DNA of 64,000 nt from Sabethes cyaneus (taxonomy: Eukaryota; Arthropoda; Insecta; Diptera; Culicidae), in assembly GCF_943734655.1 (NCBI RefSeq), contig NC_071354.1:38403347-38467346 (forward strand), given 5' to 3'. Within the stretch, counting starts at the first letter, position 1. Each line of letters opens with the position of its first letter. Below are positions 12,919-25,955 of the stretch, piece after piece. The notes beneath the pieces are model-generated. The model saw only the letters and a program-made list of their open reading frames with translations, was not told the DNA's origin and did not search any database. Both the position numbers and the translations under genes were made by a program.

Positions 12919-15631
12919 GAGGCGCATGTTATTTTGTTTTAAATAAATAAATACTACGTGGGACTCAAAGCCGCGGCCTGTGAATCAATTAATGTCTAGT
13001 CTGACTTTCACGAGGCATGTCTCAGATATTTTCACTAAATAATGAAAAGTATCTAAAATGTTTAGTTAATTTACTTGAATCCCAAGGTAGCTAATTTAAA
13101 CACTTCTTATAACAATCACTTAAGATAATTTATTGGTTTTGTTCGTACATTTGCGTATACATACGATTAACATTCCCACATTAGAGACAGCCGAATGATC
13201 ATTTCATGAACTTACTTGTAATTTAAACCAAATATAAATTGCAAAGTGTAAATTCAAACTTCGTCGTCGCCCGTGCAAATACAGACACACATGCAGATTA
13301 TTTAGTTGTCCCGTAATTGTTCTGCAATCGAAATCAGCCACCACCTCCGTTATGATTTATGTCACTTATTCACACATAACATCCCCGCCACCACCTTTGG
13401 CACTGCCCGCCGTTCGTACTCAAACAGACTCGCTGCTCAGTACAACATTTACAGTAGTAGCTAGGGGAAAACTTTTTCCGAATTGGGTTAATGAAAGTGA
13501 AGCATCAGATTTAACCCTCGCTCGCCGCACACAACCAGGCGTTGGGAGTCATTTGGTATTCACGAGCAGCCAGCGAACTTTCGCTTTGCTTTGGCTCTGA
13601 TAAAACAGTGCGTGCCCAACTCCGGGGCGGAATAGGATCGTTACGTGTTTGAAATAACGGGCGAACTTTTTCCGGGCAGATGTTTGCAACTCAACGGGCT
13701 TAAAATTCTTTGCATTTATCATCGAATGATTATTATTTGCTGGGAGCGTATTTTCCATTCCGAAATGATTGGTTTAGTTTCGAGCCGAGTTTGGTAACAA
13801 TTTAACTTTGTTTGATATTCTAATTTTTCGGTAATTTTTGCGCAATCATGGCTTTGCGACGGGAAGGGTTCTACGAAATGATAAATAAAGTATTTTACAA
13901 TAATCTTTTACTGCAGTCCTAATTTCACTAGGGCGTTACAAAATTTGTTTTTTAATGCCAAAATCGACAAAAGAAATACAATAATATCAGCTAACGGATT
14001 TATAGTAAAACTCATAACAAAGACCCCAGTGGTGCAGTATGGTATCATCGTACTATCCCAGCTCTAAGATGCGTTATTGCATCTATCATTTCCAAAGACA
14101 AGACGCTTCACCTATTTGTCGACGGAAAGGAAGAAGCTTCGAAAGCAGTTGGTTGTTTATTTGACTGTGCTCCGCTGAGCGCGGATTTGAGATCCAATCC
14201 TGATGCAAGACACGCTTGCAGCGTGTATCGGGTTTGCTAAGGGGGTGATAATCGTTTCCGCTCTTGAAAAGAGCTGGTCATTAGAAACGCTATCCCGGCG
14301 TATTAGTTGCTCGTTCCTCGTAGTACCACTCAACCCATGCAACATTCATTATTTACACTTACTGTTGGTTAGTGAAGCCAACGAAAATGGTTTCAACGTA
14401 TGCTGGTTCCATCCATCGGTACCATTTCTCCGTACCATCATGAACAGATCTTTTCTTCACTACCGAAACAATTCTGCCTGTTCTGCTGAGTCTGTTGCTT
14501 TTACGGCGTGAGCATTAAAACGTGCTACGTATAATATAATTGCCCAGAGAAACAGTTTCTAGTCAGTAAAATAAGCACATAGTATAATACCTAAAATATT
14601 GCAACAAAGTTTTGCTTCGTTTGCTTTAAAACGATTTCAAATTAAACCGTTAATCTGTCCGTATTCAAACATCACAAACATTATTCAAGACAAAATCTCG
14701 CGAAGGTTCCTTTTTATAATTAAAACTCCACTGGGAGTTATATCCGCAACTGCAGAGAGCCCGGAAACAAGGTCAGCCGTTGAAGCACCTGACCTGACAG
14801 GCAACATGCTACCGTACTTTCGGTTGGAACATGAAAATATGCCACTGGCAGCTGGTTCGTTCTACTGACGGACGAATGTTTGTTTTTCGTCCGTGACCGG
14901 GTCGGTTGGCTTCCTCTTGCTCTGCCTGCCAGTCGTCGTGCCTGTGATGAAAAGCAGATAGCTGCACAGCACAGAGAGCTTTCATGCCACATCATCGCAT
15001 GGCATGGCATGGCAGTTGGTGAATCTCTGGGGGCCTGCGCCATAATGTCTAATGGAAGCTCTTTAAAACCTGACCTCCGGTTGATTGATGCGAGGTACCG
15101 AACATTAAGACGACAAATACCTACATTCGCTGACTCGGTTAGGCCGGTTGTTAGAACGAGCATCGGGATTTCGGCTTGTACGTGCGTTTTTCTGACTGCT
15201 GGAGTACAGATCGAAAACATTGAATGAAATTCTGTGATCTCATTTCAAACAGCAAAGGAAAGGCTCTGTTTCCTGGAAAGTACGCCTTCTGGCCTGTTAA
15301 ACTTAGTGACACTTAAAAAAATGTGTCTGACACCAGCAGGGAAGCGGATTTCGGCTTTGAAACTAAAACCCGCTACGCTTATGGTGGTACCATTCTCAGC
15401 AGATCAGTATGCGAAAGGAATGAAACTGACAGATGATTTGTGTTTTTCCCTCTTCGGTGATTTGATACTTTTTGTAAATTAGTTTTCAGCAGACCACAGG
15501 AGCGAATGATTCGTGCGAAGCAATTTAATGCGAAACAATCGTTCAAATATTCACTTTCACTGGAGTGGAAACAATTCAATTACTTGCTGCAATTTTGTTG
15601 TCTTAATTGAGTGTAGGACTTGCCACCAGAG
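12919..15631. other. Non-coding stretch, no gene recognised
   Basis: Apparently single-copy DNA with alternating AT-rich and moderately GC-rich patches (13350-13700 and 14880-15230). Open frames up to 160 codons (14738-15220, minus) occur in the GC-richer patches but show no recognised domain, and frames on both strands are similarly open. Confidence 0.4.
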
Positions 15632-15731
15632 ATGGCTCGATCACTTTGACTCGACTTTGATTCAATTGACAGTAAAATTTGACCAAACTCGTGACTTTAG
15701 TCATGACCTTGAAATGCGGTCAGGCATATAT
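15632..15731 (+). repeat. Fragment related to the MITE at 29240-29622
   Basis: A CGATCACTTTGACTC block followed by CAATTGACAGTAAAATTTGA matches the left end of the palindromic MITE at 29240-29622. The rest of the similarity resumes after the SINE palindrome, at about 16559-16650, so the palindrome appears to interrupt it. Confidence 0.5.
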
Positions 15732-16558
15732 TAATATTTTTTTGAAACAATGATTCTACAATTGATGAAGGGACGGTAAGGGAAAGTAATGGAGAAGGAT
15801 TTTTTCGGGAATGAAGGGGAAGGGTGGAAAGGAGGGGGGGGGGGGGTAATAGGTAGCTATGGTTAACAAGTTGTCGTTGTGACTCCTGTCTTTTGTCCAA
15901 TGCTGGAAGGTGCATGGGTCGAACCAAGCTGTAATCAGAGATTATAACCGGATTTGAACCCACAACACCTGCCAGGGCGTGTCGCTCACTGGTACCCGTG
16001 TACCTTTGAACCACAGAGGCGCTGGACAAAAGAAGTCTGCACAACCCCCCTTATTAACCATAGCGCGACATGGGTTGATCTATTTTTAGACACACAAATT
16101 GTGCCTCTTCCTCCACCTACTGTAGAAATCACCGACCGAGAAGTTTTAATCTAACGTCATTTTACTTTCAGAACGACGACACTATGCAGGCCCTTACGAC
16201 TTGCAAATTGATCAACCCATGTCGCGCTATGGTTAATAAGGGGGGTTGTGCAGACTTCTTTTGTCCAGCGCCTCTGTGGTTCAAAGGTACACGGGTACCA
16301 GTGAGCGACACGCCCTGGCAGGTGTTGTGGGTTCAAATCCGGTTATAATCTCTGATTACAGCTTGGTTCGACCCATGCACCTTCCAGCATTGGACAAAAG
16401 ACAGGAGTCACAACGACAACTTGTTAACCATAGCTACCTATTACCCCCTCCCCCTCCTTTCCACCCTTCCCCTTCATTCCCGAAAAAATCCTTCTCCATT
16501 ACTTTCCCTTACCGTCTCTTCATCAATTGTAGAATCATCGTTTCAAAAAAAAATATTA
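15732..16558. repeat. Palindromic pair of tRNA-derived SINE copies
   Basis: Two 349-bp arms (15732-16080 and 16210-16558) are almost perfect inverted copies around a 129-bp unique spacer. Each arm holds a tRNA-like head. In the right (plus) arm an anticodon-arm-like ACAC...GTGT hairpin is followed by GGGTTCAAATCC, a good RNA polymerase III box B, at 16329-16340. The left arm has the same head on the minus strand near 15950. The near identity of the arms points to an inverted duplication or two recent insertions. A run of 14 G in the left arm is shorter and interrupted in the right. Confidence 0.75.
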
Positions 16559-16689
16559 GTAAAATTTGAAAAAGTTATGTATGGGACATTTGTAGAACTA
16601 GTTATTATCTATAATTTTGCTGAAAAGGCTAGGCTGTATCTTATGTAATTATAAGGTAGCCAACCAACCAAACGTTCACTTGGTTACTA

Positions 16690-16808
16690 ACGGGGTAGCT
16701 GCATTTAAAAGACGGTAAAGGTCTTTTGAGACTATCCGCGAGTTGAACCATGTTTCCATGTTTCCATATGAGCGAAAATGTTGATCATTTCGATCATCTG
16801 CCATCGAA
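16690..16808 (-). pseudogene. mariner transposase, C-terminal part (split by the giant foldback element)
   Basis: Read on the minus strand from 16808, the frame gives SMADDRNDQHFRSYGNMETW, the well-known region that follows the third catalytic Asp in mariner transposases, and then degenerates. The other half of the gene is at 38716-39055. The residues Ser-Met-Ala lie in the 9-bp duplication GCCATCGAA and appear on both sides, as expected if the 21.9-kb element inserted here. This is a dead relic: the usual C-terminal ending is lost through substitutions and frame changes, and the start is 22 kb away. Confidence 0.8.
16800..16808 (+). repeat. Left 9-bp target-site duplication of the giant element
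   Basis: GCCATCGAA directly precedes the terminus ATGTCCCTAAAGC. The identical 9-mer directly follows the inverted terminus at 38716-38724. Confidence 0.88.
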
Positions 16809-16940
16809 ATGTCCCTAAAGCTGGCAGTACAAAGTTAGCAGAACATTAGTAGCAACATTCAGTTAATTGATGCTCAATTAATGCTAATTAATGCTCCTAA
16901 CGACGAATTTAATGCTCCATTGTTTCATAGGAAAAAACAA

Positions 16941-19900
16941 TGCACTGCTAGCTTTAGATAAAGTTAGCAGGACAAAGTTCGGAAATGGCACTTCCGGTGT
17001 AGATAGAGCTACCCAAGTACGACCATCATTTAATGCTCATTTAATGCTCCAGGAAAAACATAACTTCGATAACTTTGGACGTCATTTTCCATGAAAAATT
17101 GAGCAAAAAAGAAAATGTACTGCTAGCTTTAGATAAAGTTAGCAGGACAAAGTTCGGAAATGGCACTTCCGGTGCAGATAGAGCTACCCAAGTACGACCA
17201 TCATTTAATGCTCATTTAATGCTCCAGGAAAAACATAACTTTGGTAACTTTGGACGTCATTTTCCATGAAAAATTGAGCAAAAAAGAAAATGTACTGCTA
17301 GCTTTAGATAAAGTTAGCAGGACAAAGTTCGGAAATGGCACTTCCGGTGCAGATAGAGCTACCCAAGTACGACCATCATTTAATGCTCATTTAATGCTCC
17401 AGGAAAAACATAACTTCGATAACTTTGGACGTCATTTTCCATGAAAAATTGAGCAAAAAAGAAAATGTACTGCTAGCTTTAGATAAAGTTAGCAGGACAA
17501 AGTTCGGAAATGGCACTTCCGGTGCAGATAGAGCTACCCAAGTACGACCATCATTTAATGCTCATTTAATGCTCCAGGAAAAACATAACTTCGATAACTT
17601 TGGACGTCATTTTCCATGAAAAATTGAGCAAAAAAGAAAATGTACTGCTAGCTTTAGATAAAGTTAGCAGGACAAAGTTCGGAAATGGCACTTCCGGTGC
17701 AGATAGAGCTACCCAAGTACGACCATCATTTAATGCTCATTTAATGCTCCAGGAAAAACATAACTTCGATAACTTTGGACGTCATTTTCCATGAAAAATT
17801 GAGCAAAAAAGAAAATGTACTGCTAGCTTTAGATAAAGTTAGCAGGACAAAGTTCGGAAATGGCACTTCCGGTGCAGATAGAGCTACCCAAGTACGACCA
17901 TCATTTAATGCTCATTTAATGCTCCAGGAAAAACATAACTTCGATAACTTTGGACGTCATTTTCCATGAAAAATTGAACAAAAAAGAAAATGTACTGCTA
18001 GCTTTAGATAAAGTTAGCAGGACAAAGTTCGGAAATGGTACTTCCGGTGCAGATAGAGCTACCCAAGTACGACCATCATTTAATGCTCATTTAATGCTCC
18101 AGGAAAAACATAACTTCGATAACTTTGGACGTCATTTTCCATGAAAAATTGAGCAAAAAAGAAAATGTACTGCTAGCTTTAGATAAAGTTAGCAGGACAA
18201 AGTTCGGAAATGGCACTTCCGGTGCAGATAGAGCTACCCAAGTACGACCATCATTTAATGCTCATTTAATGCTCCAGGAAAAACATAACTTCGATAACTT
18301 TGGACGTCATTTTCCATGAAAAATTGAGCAAAAAAGAAAATGTACTGCTAGCTTTAGATAAAGTTAGCAGGACAAAGTTCGGAAATGGTACTTCCGGTGC
18401 AGATAGAGCTACCCAAGTACGACCATCATTTAATGCTCATTTAATGCTCCAGGAAAAACATAACTTCGATAACTTTGGACGTCATTTTCCATGAAAAATT
18501 GAGCAAAAAAGAAAATGTACTGCTAGCTTTAGATAAAGTTAGCAGGACAAAGTTCGGAAATGGCACTTCCGGTGCAGATAGAGCTATCCAAGTACGACCA
18601 TCATTTAATGCTCATTTAATGCTCCAGGAAAAACATAACTTCGATAACTTTGGACGTCATTTTCCATGAAAAATTGAGCAAAAAAGAAAATGTACTGCTA
18701 GCTTTAGATAAAGTTAGCAGGACAAAGTTCGGAAATGGCACTTCCGGTGCAGATAGAGCTACCCAAGTTCGACCATCATTTAATGCTCATTTAATGCTCC
18801 AGGAAAAACATAACTTCGATAACTTTGGACGTCATTTTCCATGAAAAATTGAGCAAAAAAGAAAATGTACTGCTAGCTTTAGATAAAGTTAGCAGGACAA
18901 AGTTCGGAAATGGCACTTCCGGTGCAGATAGAGCTACCCAAGTACGACCATCATTTAATGCTCATTTAATGCTCCAGGAAAAACATAACTTCGATAACTT
19001 TGGACGTCATTTTCCATGAAAAATTGAGCAAAAAAGAAAATGTACTGCTAGCTTTAGATAAAGTTAGCAGGACAAAGTTCGGAAATGGCACTTCCGGTGC
19101 AGATAGAGCTACCCAAGTACGACCATCATTTAATGCTCATTTAATGCTCCAGGAAAAACATAACTTCGATAACTTTGGACGTCATTTTCCATGAAAAATT
19201 GAGCAAAAAAGAAAATGTACTGCTAGCTTTAGATAAAGTTAGCAGGACAAAGTTCGGAAATGGCACTTCCGGTGCAGATAGAGCTACCCAAGTACGACCA
19301 TCATTTAATGCTCATTTAATGCTCCAGGAAAAACATAACTTCGATAACTTTGGACGTCATTTTCCATGAAAAATTGAGCGAAAAAGAAAATGTACTGCTA
19401 GCTTTAGATAAAGTTAGCAGGACAAAGTTCGGAAATGGCACTTCCGGTGCAGATAGAGCTACCCAAGTACGACCATCATTTAATGCTCATTTAATGCTCC
19501 AGGAAAAACATAACTTCGATAACTTTGGACGTCATTTTCCATGAAAAATTGAGCAAAAAAGAAAATGTACTGCTAGCTTTAGATAAAGTTAGCAGGACAA
19601 AGTTCGGAAATGGCACTTCCGGTGCAGATAGAGCTACCCAAGTACGACCATCATTTAATGCTCATTTAATGCTCCAGGAAAAACATAACTTCGATAACTT
19701 TGGACGTCATTTTCCATGAAAAATTGAGCGAAAAAGAAAATGTACTGCTAGCTTTAGATAAAGTTAGCAGGACAAAGTTCGGAAATGGCACTTCCGGTGC
19801 AGATAGAGCTACCCAAGTACGACCATCATTTAATGCTCATTTAATGCTCCAGGAAAAACATAACTTCGATAACTTTGGACGTCATTTTCCATGAAAAATT

Positions 19901-22900
19901 GAGCAAAAAAGAAAATGTACTGCTAGCTTTAGATAAAGTTAGCAGGACAAAGTTCGGAAATGGCACTTCCGGTGCAGATAGAGCTACCCAAGTACGACCA
20001 TCATTTAATGCTCATTTAATGCTCCAGGAAAAACATAACTTCGATAACTTTGGACGTCATTTTCCATGAAAAATTGAGCAAAAAAGAAAATGTACTGCTA
20101 GCTTTAGATAAAGTTAGCAGGACAAAGTTCGGAAATGGCACTTCCGGTGCAGATAGAGCTACCCAAGTACGACCATCATTTAATGCTCATTTAATGCTCC
20201 AGGAAAAACATAACTTCGATAACTTTGGACGTCATTTTCCATGAAAAATTGAGCGAAAAAGAAAATGTACTGCTAGCTTTAGATAAAGTTAGCAGGACAA
20301 AGTTCGGAAATGGCACTTCCGGTGCAGATAGAGCTACCCAAGTACGACCATCATTTAATGCTCATTTAATGCTCCAGGAAAAACATAACTTCGATAACTT
20401 TGGACGTCATTTTCCATGAAAAATTGAGCAAAAAAGAAAATGTACTGCTAGCTTTAGATAAAGTTAGCAGGACAAAGTTCGGAAATGGCACTTCCGGTGC
20501 AGATAGAGCTACCCAAGTACGACCATCATTTAATGCTCATTTAATGCTCCAGGAAAAACATAACTTCGATAACTTTGGACGTCATTTTCCATGAAAAATT
20601 GAGCAAAAAAGAAAATGTACTGCTAGCTTTAGATAAAGTTAGCAGGACAAAGTTCGGAAATGGCACTTCCGGTGCAGATAGAGCTACCCAAGTACGACCA
20701 TCATTTAATGCTCATTTAATGCTCCAGGAAAAACATAACTTCGATAACTTTGGACGTCATTTTCCATGAAAAATTGAGCAAAAAAGAAAATGTACTGCTA
20801 GCTTTAGATAAAGTTAGCAGGACAAAGTTCGGAAATGGCACTTCCGGTGCAGATAGAGCTACCCAAGTACGACCATCATTTAATGCTCATTTAATGCTCC
20901 AGGAAAAACATAACTTCGATAACTTTGGACGTCATTTTCCATGAAAAATTGAGCAAAAAAGAAAATGTACTGCTAGCTTTAGATAAAGTTAGCAGGACAA
21001 AGTTCGGAAATGGCACTTCCGGTGCAGATAGAGCTATCCAAGTACGACCATCATTTAATGCTCATTTAATGCTCCAGGAAAAACATAACTTCGATAACTT
21101 TGGACGTCATTTTCCATGAAAAATTGAGCAAAAAAGAAAATGTACTGCTAGCTTTAGATAAAGTTAGCAGGACAAAGTTCGGAAATGGCACTTCCGGTGC
21201 AGATAGAGCTACCCAAGTTCGACCATCATTTAATGCTCATTTAATGCTCCAGGAAAAACATAACTTCGATAACTTTGGACGTCATTTTCCATGAAAAATT
21301 GAGCAAAAAAGAAAATGTACTGCTAGCTTTAGATAAAGTTAGCAGGACAAAGTTCGGAAATGGCACTTCCGGTGCAGATAGAGCTACCCAAGTTCGACCA
21401 TCATTTAATGCTCATTTAATGCTCCAGGAAAAACATAACTTCGATAACTTTGGACGTCATTTTCCATGAAAAATTGAGCAAAAAAGAAAATGTACTGCTA
21501 GCTTTAGATAAAGTTAGCAGGACAAAGTTCGGAAATGGCACTTCCGGTGCAGATAGAGCTACCCAAGTACGACCATCATTTAATGCTCATTTAATGCTCC
21601 AGGAAAAACATAACTTCGATAACTTTGGACGTCATTTTCCATGAAAAATTGAGCAAAAAAGAAAATGTACTGCTAGCTTTAGATAAAGTTAGCAGGACAA
21701 AGTTCGGAAATGGCACTTCCGGTGCAGATAGAGCTACCCAAGTACGACCATCATTTAATGCTCATTTAATGCTCCAGGAAAAACATAACTTCGATAACTT
21801 TGGACGTCATTTTCCATGAAAAATTGAGCAAAAAAGAAAATGTACTGCTAGCTTTAGATAAAGTTAGCAGGACAAAGTTCGGAAATGGCACTTCCGGTGC
21901 AGATAGAGCTACCCAAGTACGACCATCATTTAATGCTCATTTAATGCTCCAGGAAAAACATAACTTCGATAACTTTGGACGTCATTTTCCATGAAAAATT
22001 GAGCAAAAAAGAAAATGTACTGCTAGCTTTAGATAAAGTTAGCAGGACAAAGTTCGGAAATGGCACTTCCGGTGCAGATAGAGCTACCCAAGTACGACCA
22101 TCATTTAATGCTCATTTAATGCTCCAGGAAAAACATAACTTCGATAACTTTGGACGTCATTTTCCATGAAAAATTGAGCAAAAAAGAAAATGTACTGCTA
22201 GCTTTAGATAAAGTTAGCAGGACAAAGTTCGGAAATGGCACTTCCGGTGCAGATAGAGCTACCCAAGTACGACCATCATTTAATGCTCATTTAATGCTCC
22301 AGGAAAAACATAACTTCGATAACTTTGGACGTCATTTTCCATGAAAAATTGAGCGAAAAAGAAAATGTACTGCTAGCTTTAGATAAAGTTAGCAGGACAA
22401 AGTTCGGAAATGGCACTTCCGGTGCAGATAGAGCTACCCAAGTACGACCATCATTTAATGCTCATTTAATGCTCCAGGAAAAACATAACTTCGATAACTT
22501 TGGACGTCATTTTCCATGAAAAATTGAGCGAAAAAGAAAATGTACTGCTAGCTTTAGATAAAGTTAGCAGGACAAAGTTCGGAAATGGCACTTCCGGTGC
22601 AGATAGAGCTACCCAAGTACGACCATCATTTAATGCTCATTTAATGCTCCAGGAAAAACATAACTTCGATAACTTTGGACGTCATTTTCCATGAAAAATT
22701 GAGCGAAAAAGAAAATGTACTGCTAGCTTTAGATAAAGTTAGCAGGACAAAGTTCGGAAATGGCACTTCCGGTGCAGATAGAGCTACCCAAGTACGACCA
22801 TCATTTAATGCTCATTTAATGCTCCAGGAAAAACATAACTTCGATAACTTTGGACGTCATTTTCCATGAAAAATTGAGCAAAAAAGAAAATGTACTGCTA

Positions 22901-24679
22901 GCTTTAGATAAAGTTAGCAGGACAAAGTTCGGAAATGGCACTTCCGGTGCAGATAGAGCTACCCAAGTACGACCATCATTTAATGCTCATTTAATGCTCC
23001 AGGAAAAACATAACTTCGATAACTTTGGACGTCATTTTCCATGAAAAATTGAGCAAAAAAGAAAATGTACTGCTAGCTTTAGATAAAGTTAGCAGGACAA
23101 AGTTCGGAAATGGCACTTCCGGTGCAGATAGAGCTACCCAAGTACGACCATCATTTAATGCTCATTTAATGCTCCAGGAAAAACATAACTTCGATAACTT
23201 TGGACGTCATTTTCCATGAAAAATTGAGCGAAAAAGAAAATGTACTGCTAGCTTTAGATAAAGTTAGCAGGACAAAGTTCGGAAATGGCACTTCCGGTGC
23301 AGATAGAGCTACCCAAGTACGACCATCATTTAATGCTCATTTAATGCTCCAGGAAAAACATAACTTCGATAACTTTGGACGTCATTTTCCATGAAAAATT
23401 GAGCAAAAAAGAAAATGTACTGCTAGCTTTAGATAAAGTTAGCAGGACAAAGTTCGGAAATGGCACTTCCGGTGCAGATAGAGCTACCCAAGTACGACCA
23501 TCATTTAATGCTCATTTAATGCTCCAGGAAAAACATAACTTCGATAACTTTGGACGTCATTTTCCATGAAAAATTGAGCAAAAAAGAAAATGTACTGCTA
23601 GCTTTAGATAAAGTTAGCAGGACAAAGTTCGGAAATGGCACTTCCGGTGCAGATAGAGCTACCCAAGTACGACCATCATTTAATGCTCATTTAATGCTCC
23701 AGGAAAAACATAACTTCGATAACTTTGGACGTCATTTTCCATGAAAAATTGAGCAAAAAAGAAAATGTACTGCTAGCTTTAGATAAAGTTAGCAGGACAA
23801 AGTTCGGAAATGGCACTTCCGGTGCAGATAGAGCTACCCAAGTACGACCATCATTTAATGCTCATTTAATGCTCCAGGAAAAACATAACTTCGATAACTT
23901 TGGACGTCATTTTCCATGAAAAATTGAGCAAAAAAGAAAATGTACTGCTAGCTTTAGATAAAGTTAGCAGGACAAAGTTCGGAAATGGCACTTCCGGTGC
24001 AGATAGAGCTACCCAAGTACGACCATCATTTAATGCTCATTTAATGCTCCAGGAAAAACATAACTTCGATAACTTTGGACGTCATTTTCCATGAAAAATT
24101 GAGCAAAAAAGAAAATGTACTGCTAGCTTTAGATAAAGTTAGCAGGACAAAGTTCGGAAATGGCACTTCCGGTGCAGATAGAGCTATCCAAGTACGACCA
24201 TCATTTAATGCTCATTTAATGCTCCAGGAAAAACATAACTTCGATAACTTTGGACGTCATTTTCCATGAAAAATTGAGCAAAAAAGAAAATGTACTGCTA
24301 GCTTTAGATAAAGTTAGCAGGACAAAGTTCGGAAATGGCACTTCCGGTGCAGATAGAGCTACCCAAGTTCGACCATCATTTAATGCTCATTTAATGCTCC
24401 AGGAAAAACATAACTTCGATAACTTTGGACGTCATTTTCCATGAAAAATTGAGCAAAAAAGAAAATGTACTGCTAGCTTTAGATAAAGTTAGCAGGACAA
24501 AGTTCGGAAATGGCACTTCCGGTGCAGATAGAGCTACCCAAGTTCGACCATCATTTAATGCTCATTTAATGCTCCAGGAAAAACATAACTTCGATAACTT
24601 TGGACGTCATTTTCCATGAAAAATTGAGCAAAAAAGAAAATGCACTGCTAGCTTTAGATAAAGTTAGCAGGACAAAGTT
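16941..24679 (+). repeat. 175-bp satellite array, ~44 copies (left TIR)
   Basis: The period is exactly 175 bp over 7700 bp (TGCACTGCTAGC at 16941 recurs in phase at 24641). Units are nearly identical. Variants are GAGCGAAAAAG for GAGCAAAAAAG, GCTATCC for GCTACCC, and AAGTTCG for AAGTACG. The first and last units share TGCACTGC where all internal units have TGTACTGC. A 64-codon frame in each unit is not maintained between units because 175 is not a multiple of three. Confidence 0.97.
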
Positions 24680-25553
24680 GGACAGAACTGCCGGGTTCTG
24701 GGAAAATTCAGAAAAACAAAGCAAAAATCGCATGTATAGCAAATTTAAAAAATAAAAAAAAAATGCTTCCCCCGTCTGGGCAGGGATTCGAAACTATGTC
24801 ATGTCGCATGCTCTGCAGCTAGTGTAGCCAGTGAACCGTTGACGCACTTATGTAACTGCGTGCAGAATGCGTATTTAATTTAGGTCTGTCAGTTCGAGAA
24901 GTGAATTTGTGCGTACCATCGGCAACAGTGAGTTTAGATTTCGCGCTTATTTTTCGCTGCGTCTATGCAACATGTAGGGGAACAGGTGCTAAAATGCCAT
25001 GTCGGAACAAAACGCGCCACTGTAATAAATTTTTAATTTTTTGTATGATTTATGTAATACAGGAAACTTTTATGATACACACGAGTTAATAATGAGAAAT
25101 AGAAGCGAATAGCAACATAATTACTGTTGAAAAGTGTATAGATATGCGTTTAATATTGCAGTGGCGCGTTTTTCCCCAACTGGGAATTTTATCCAGAATT
25201 CCCCTACTAATTTTTGTATGCTTGGCGACACTCTTGGTTGTAGGGTAGGTGGGGGTGATTCTGACTATGATGTGATTTTAATTTTTTTTTCTCGAAAAGT
25301 CAAGCAGTTTGTCTGATTTCTCACCAAACTCCACTCGTACGTTGTCTAGTTGTACCATAACTAACGTTAACTAACATATTGTGCTTTGCTTCGACAGTGT
25401 CGTAAACAAATCACCTACCTAAGTGTATTGCTGATGTTAGTTTGCCCTCTGATGTTTTAATATTTTTACAGTTTTGCCCCAGTCTCGAGAAACAAAAAGT
25501 GGAAAGTTGTTTTCAAGACACCGCATGTTTTACGTAGGACTACGCAACGTTGA
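24680..25553 (+). repeat. Inner unique segment of the left TIR
   Basis: This is near-identical, inverted, to 35048-35920. It contains an antisense tRNA-like stretch (about 24775-24850) in which a GGGATTCGAAAC word is the inverse of a pol III box B, suggesting a captured SINE head. It ends in a TACGTAGGACTACG palindrome (25531-25544). The open frames here (for example 24901-25089, and its inverse at 35511-35699) are conserved only because the arms are copies. Confidence 0.85.
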
Positions 25554-25704
25554 AGTAATAAGTGCTGGTAGAAATCACGAAAAGTATGAAGGTCTGTGCC
25601 TAGATTCACTAACTAGGGCCTCACGTTGGACCACGAATGCCGGTTCAATTCAACAAATATTGTTAGAGTTCGTCACCGTGAATTTTATGTATAACTTTAG
25701 TTGA

Positions 25705-25949
25705 TTTTTTCGGTGAAAATAAAAGCTATGATGCTTTCAGCGGACATTTCGACTTACTCTCCTTCAGTCATTGACTACGCATTAAACATCTATTCTCACT
25801 GCGTCGTCCACTATAACTATTACTAACTGTTATAGTTATAGAACAATGTGAGAAGTGAGAATAGATGTTTAATGCGTAGTCAATGACTAAAGGATAGTAA
25901 GTCGAAACGTCCGCTGAAAGCATCATAGCTTTTATTTTCACCGAAAAAA
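25705..25949. mobile_element. Hairpin MITE (~245 bp)
   Basis: The arms 25705-25806 and about 25845-25949 are near-perfect inverted copies (CGGTGAAAATAAAAGC outermost, ATTAAACATCTATTCTCAC innermost) around a ~40-bp loop that itself contains the ATAACTATTA/TATAGTTATA hairpin. No obvious target duplication was found. Confidence 0.7.
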
Positions 25950-25955
25950 ACTCAA

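Noticed and set aside
14020..14100. tRNA-like stretch
   Set aside because: It lacks a credible box B and cloverleaf pairing.
17075..24619. Repeated 64-codon frames across the satellite, resembling a tandem gene family
   Set aside because: The unit is 175 bp, so each frame runs into the next unit out of phase. Conservation is explained by DNA homogenisation, and there is no promoter, signal or family motif.
16941..24679. CRISPR-like regular repeat spacing
   Set aside because: Units are contiguous with no unique spacers. The context is eukaryotic transposon DNA.
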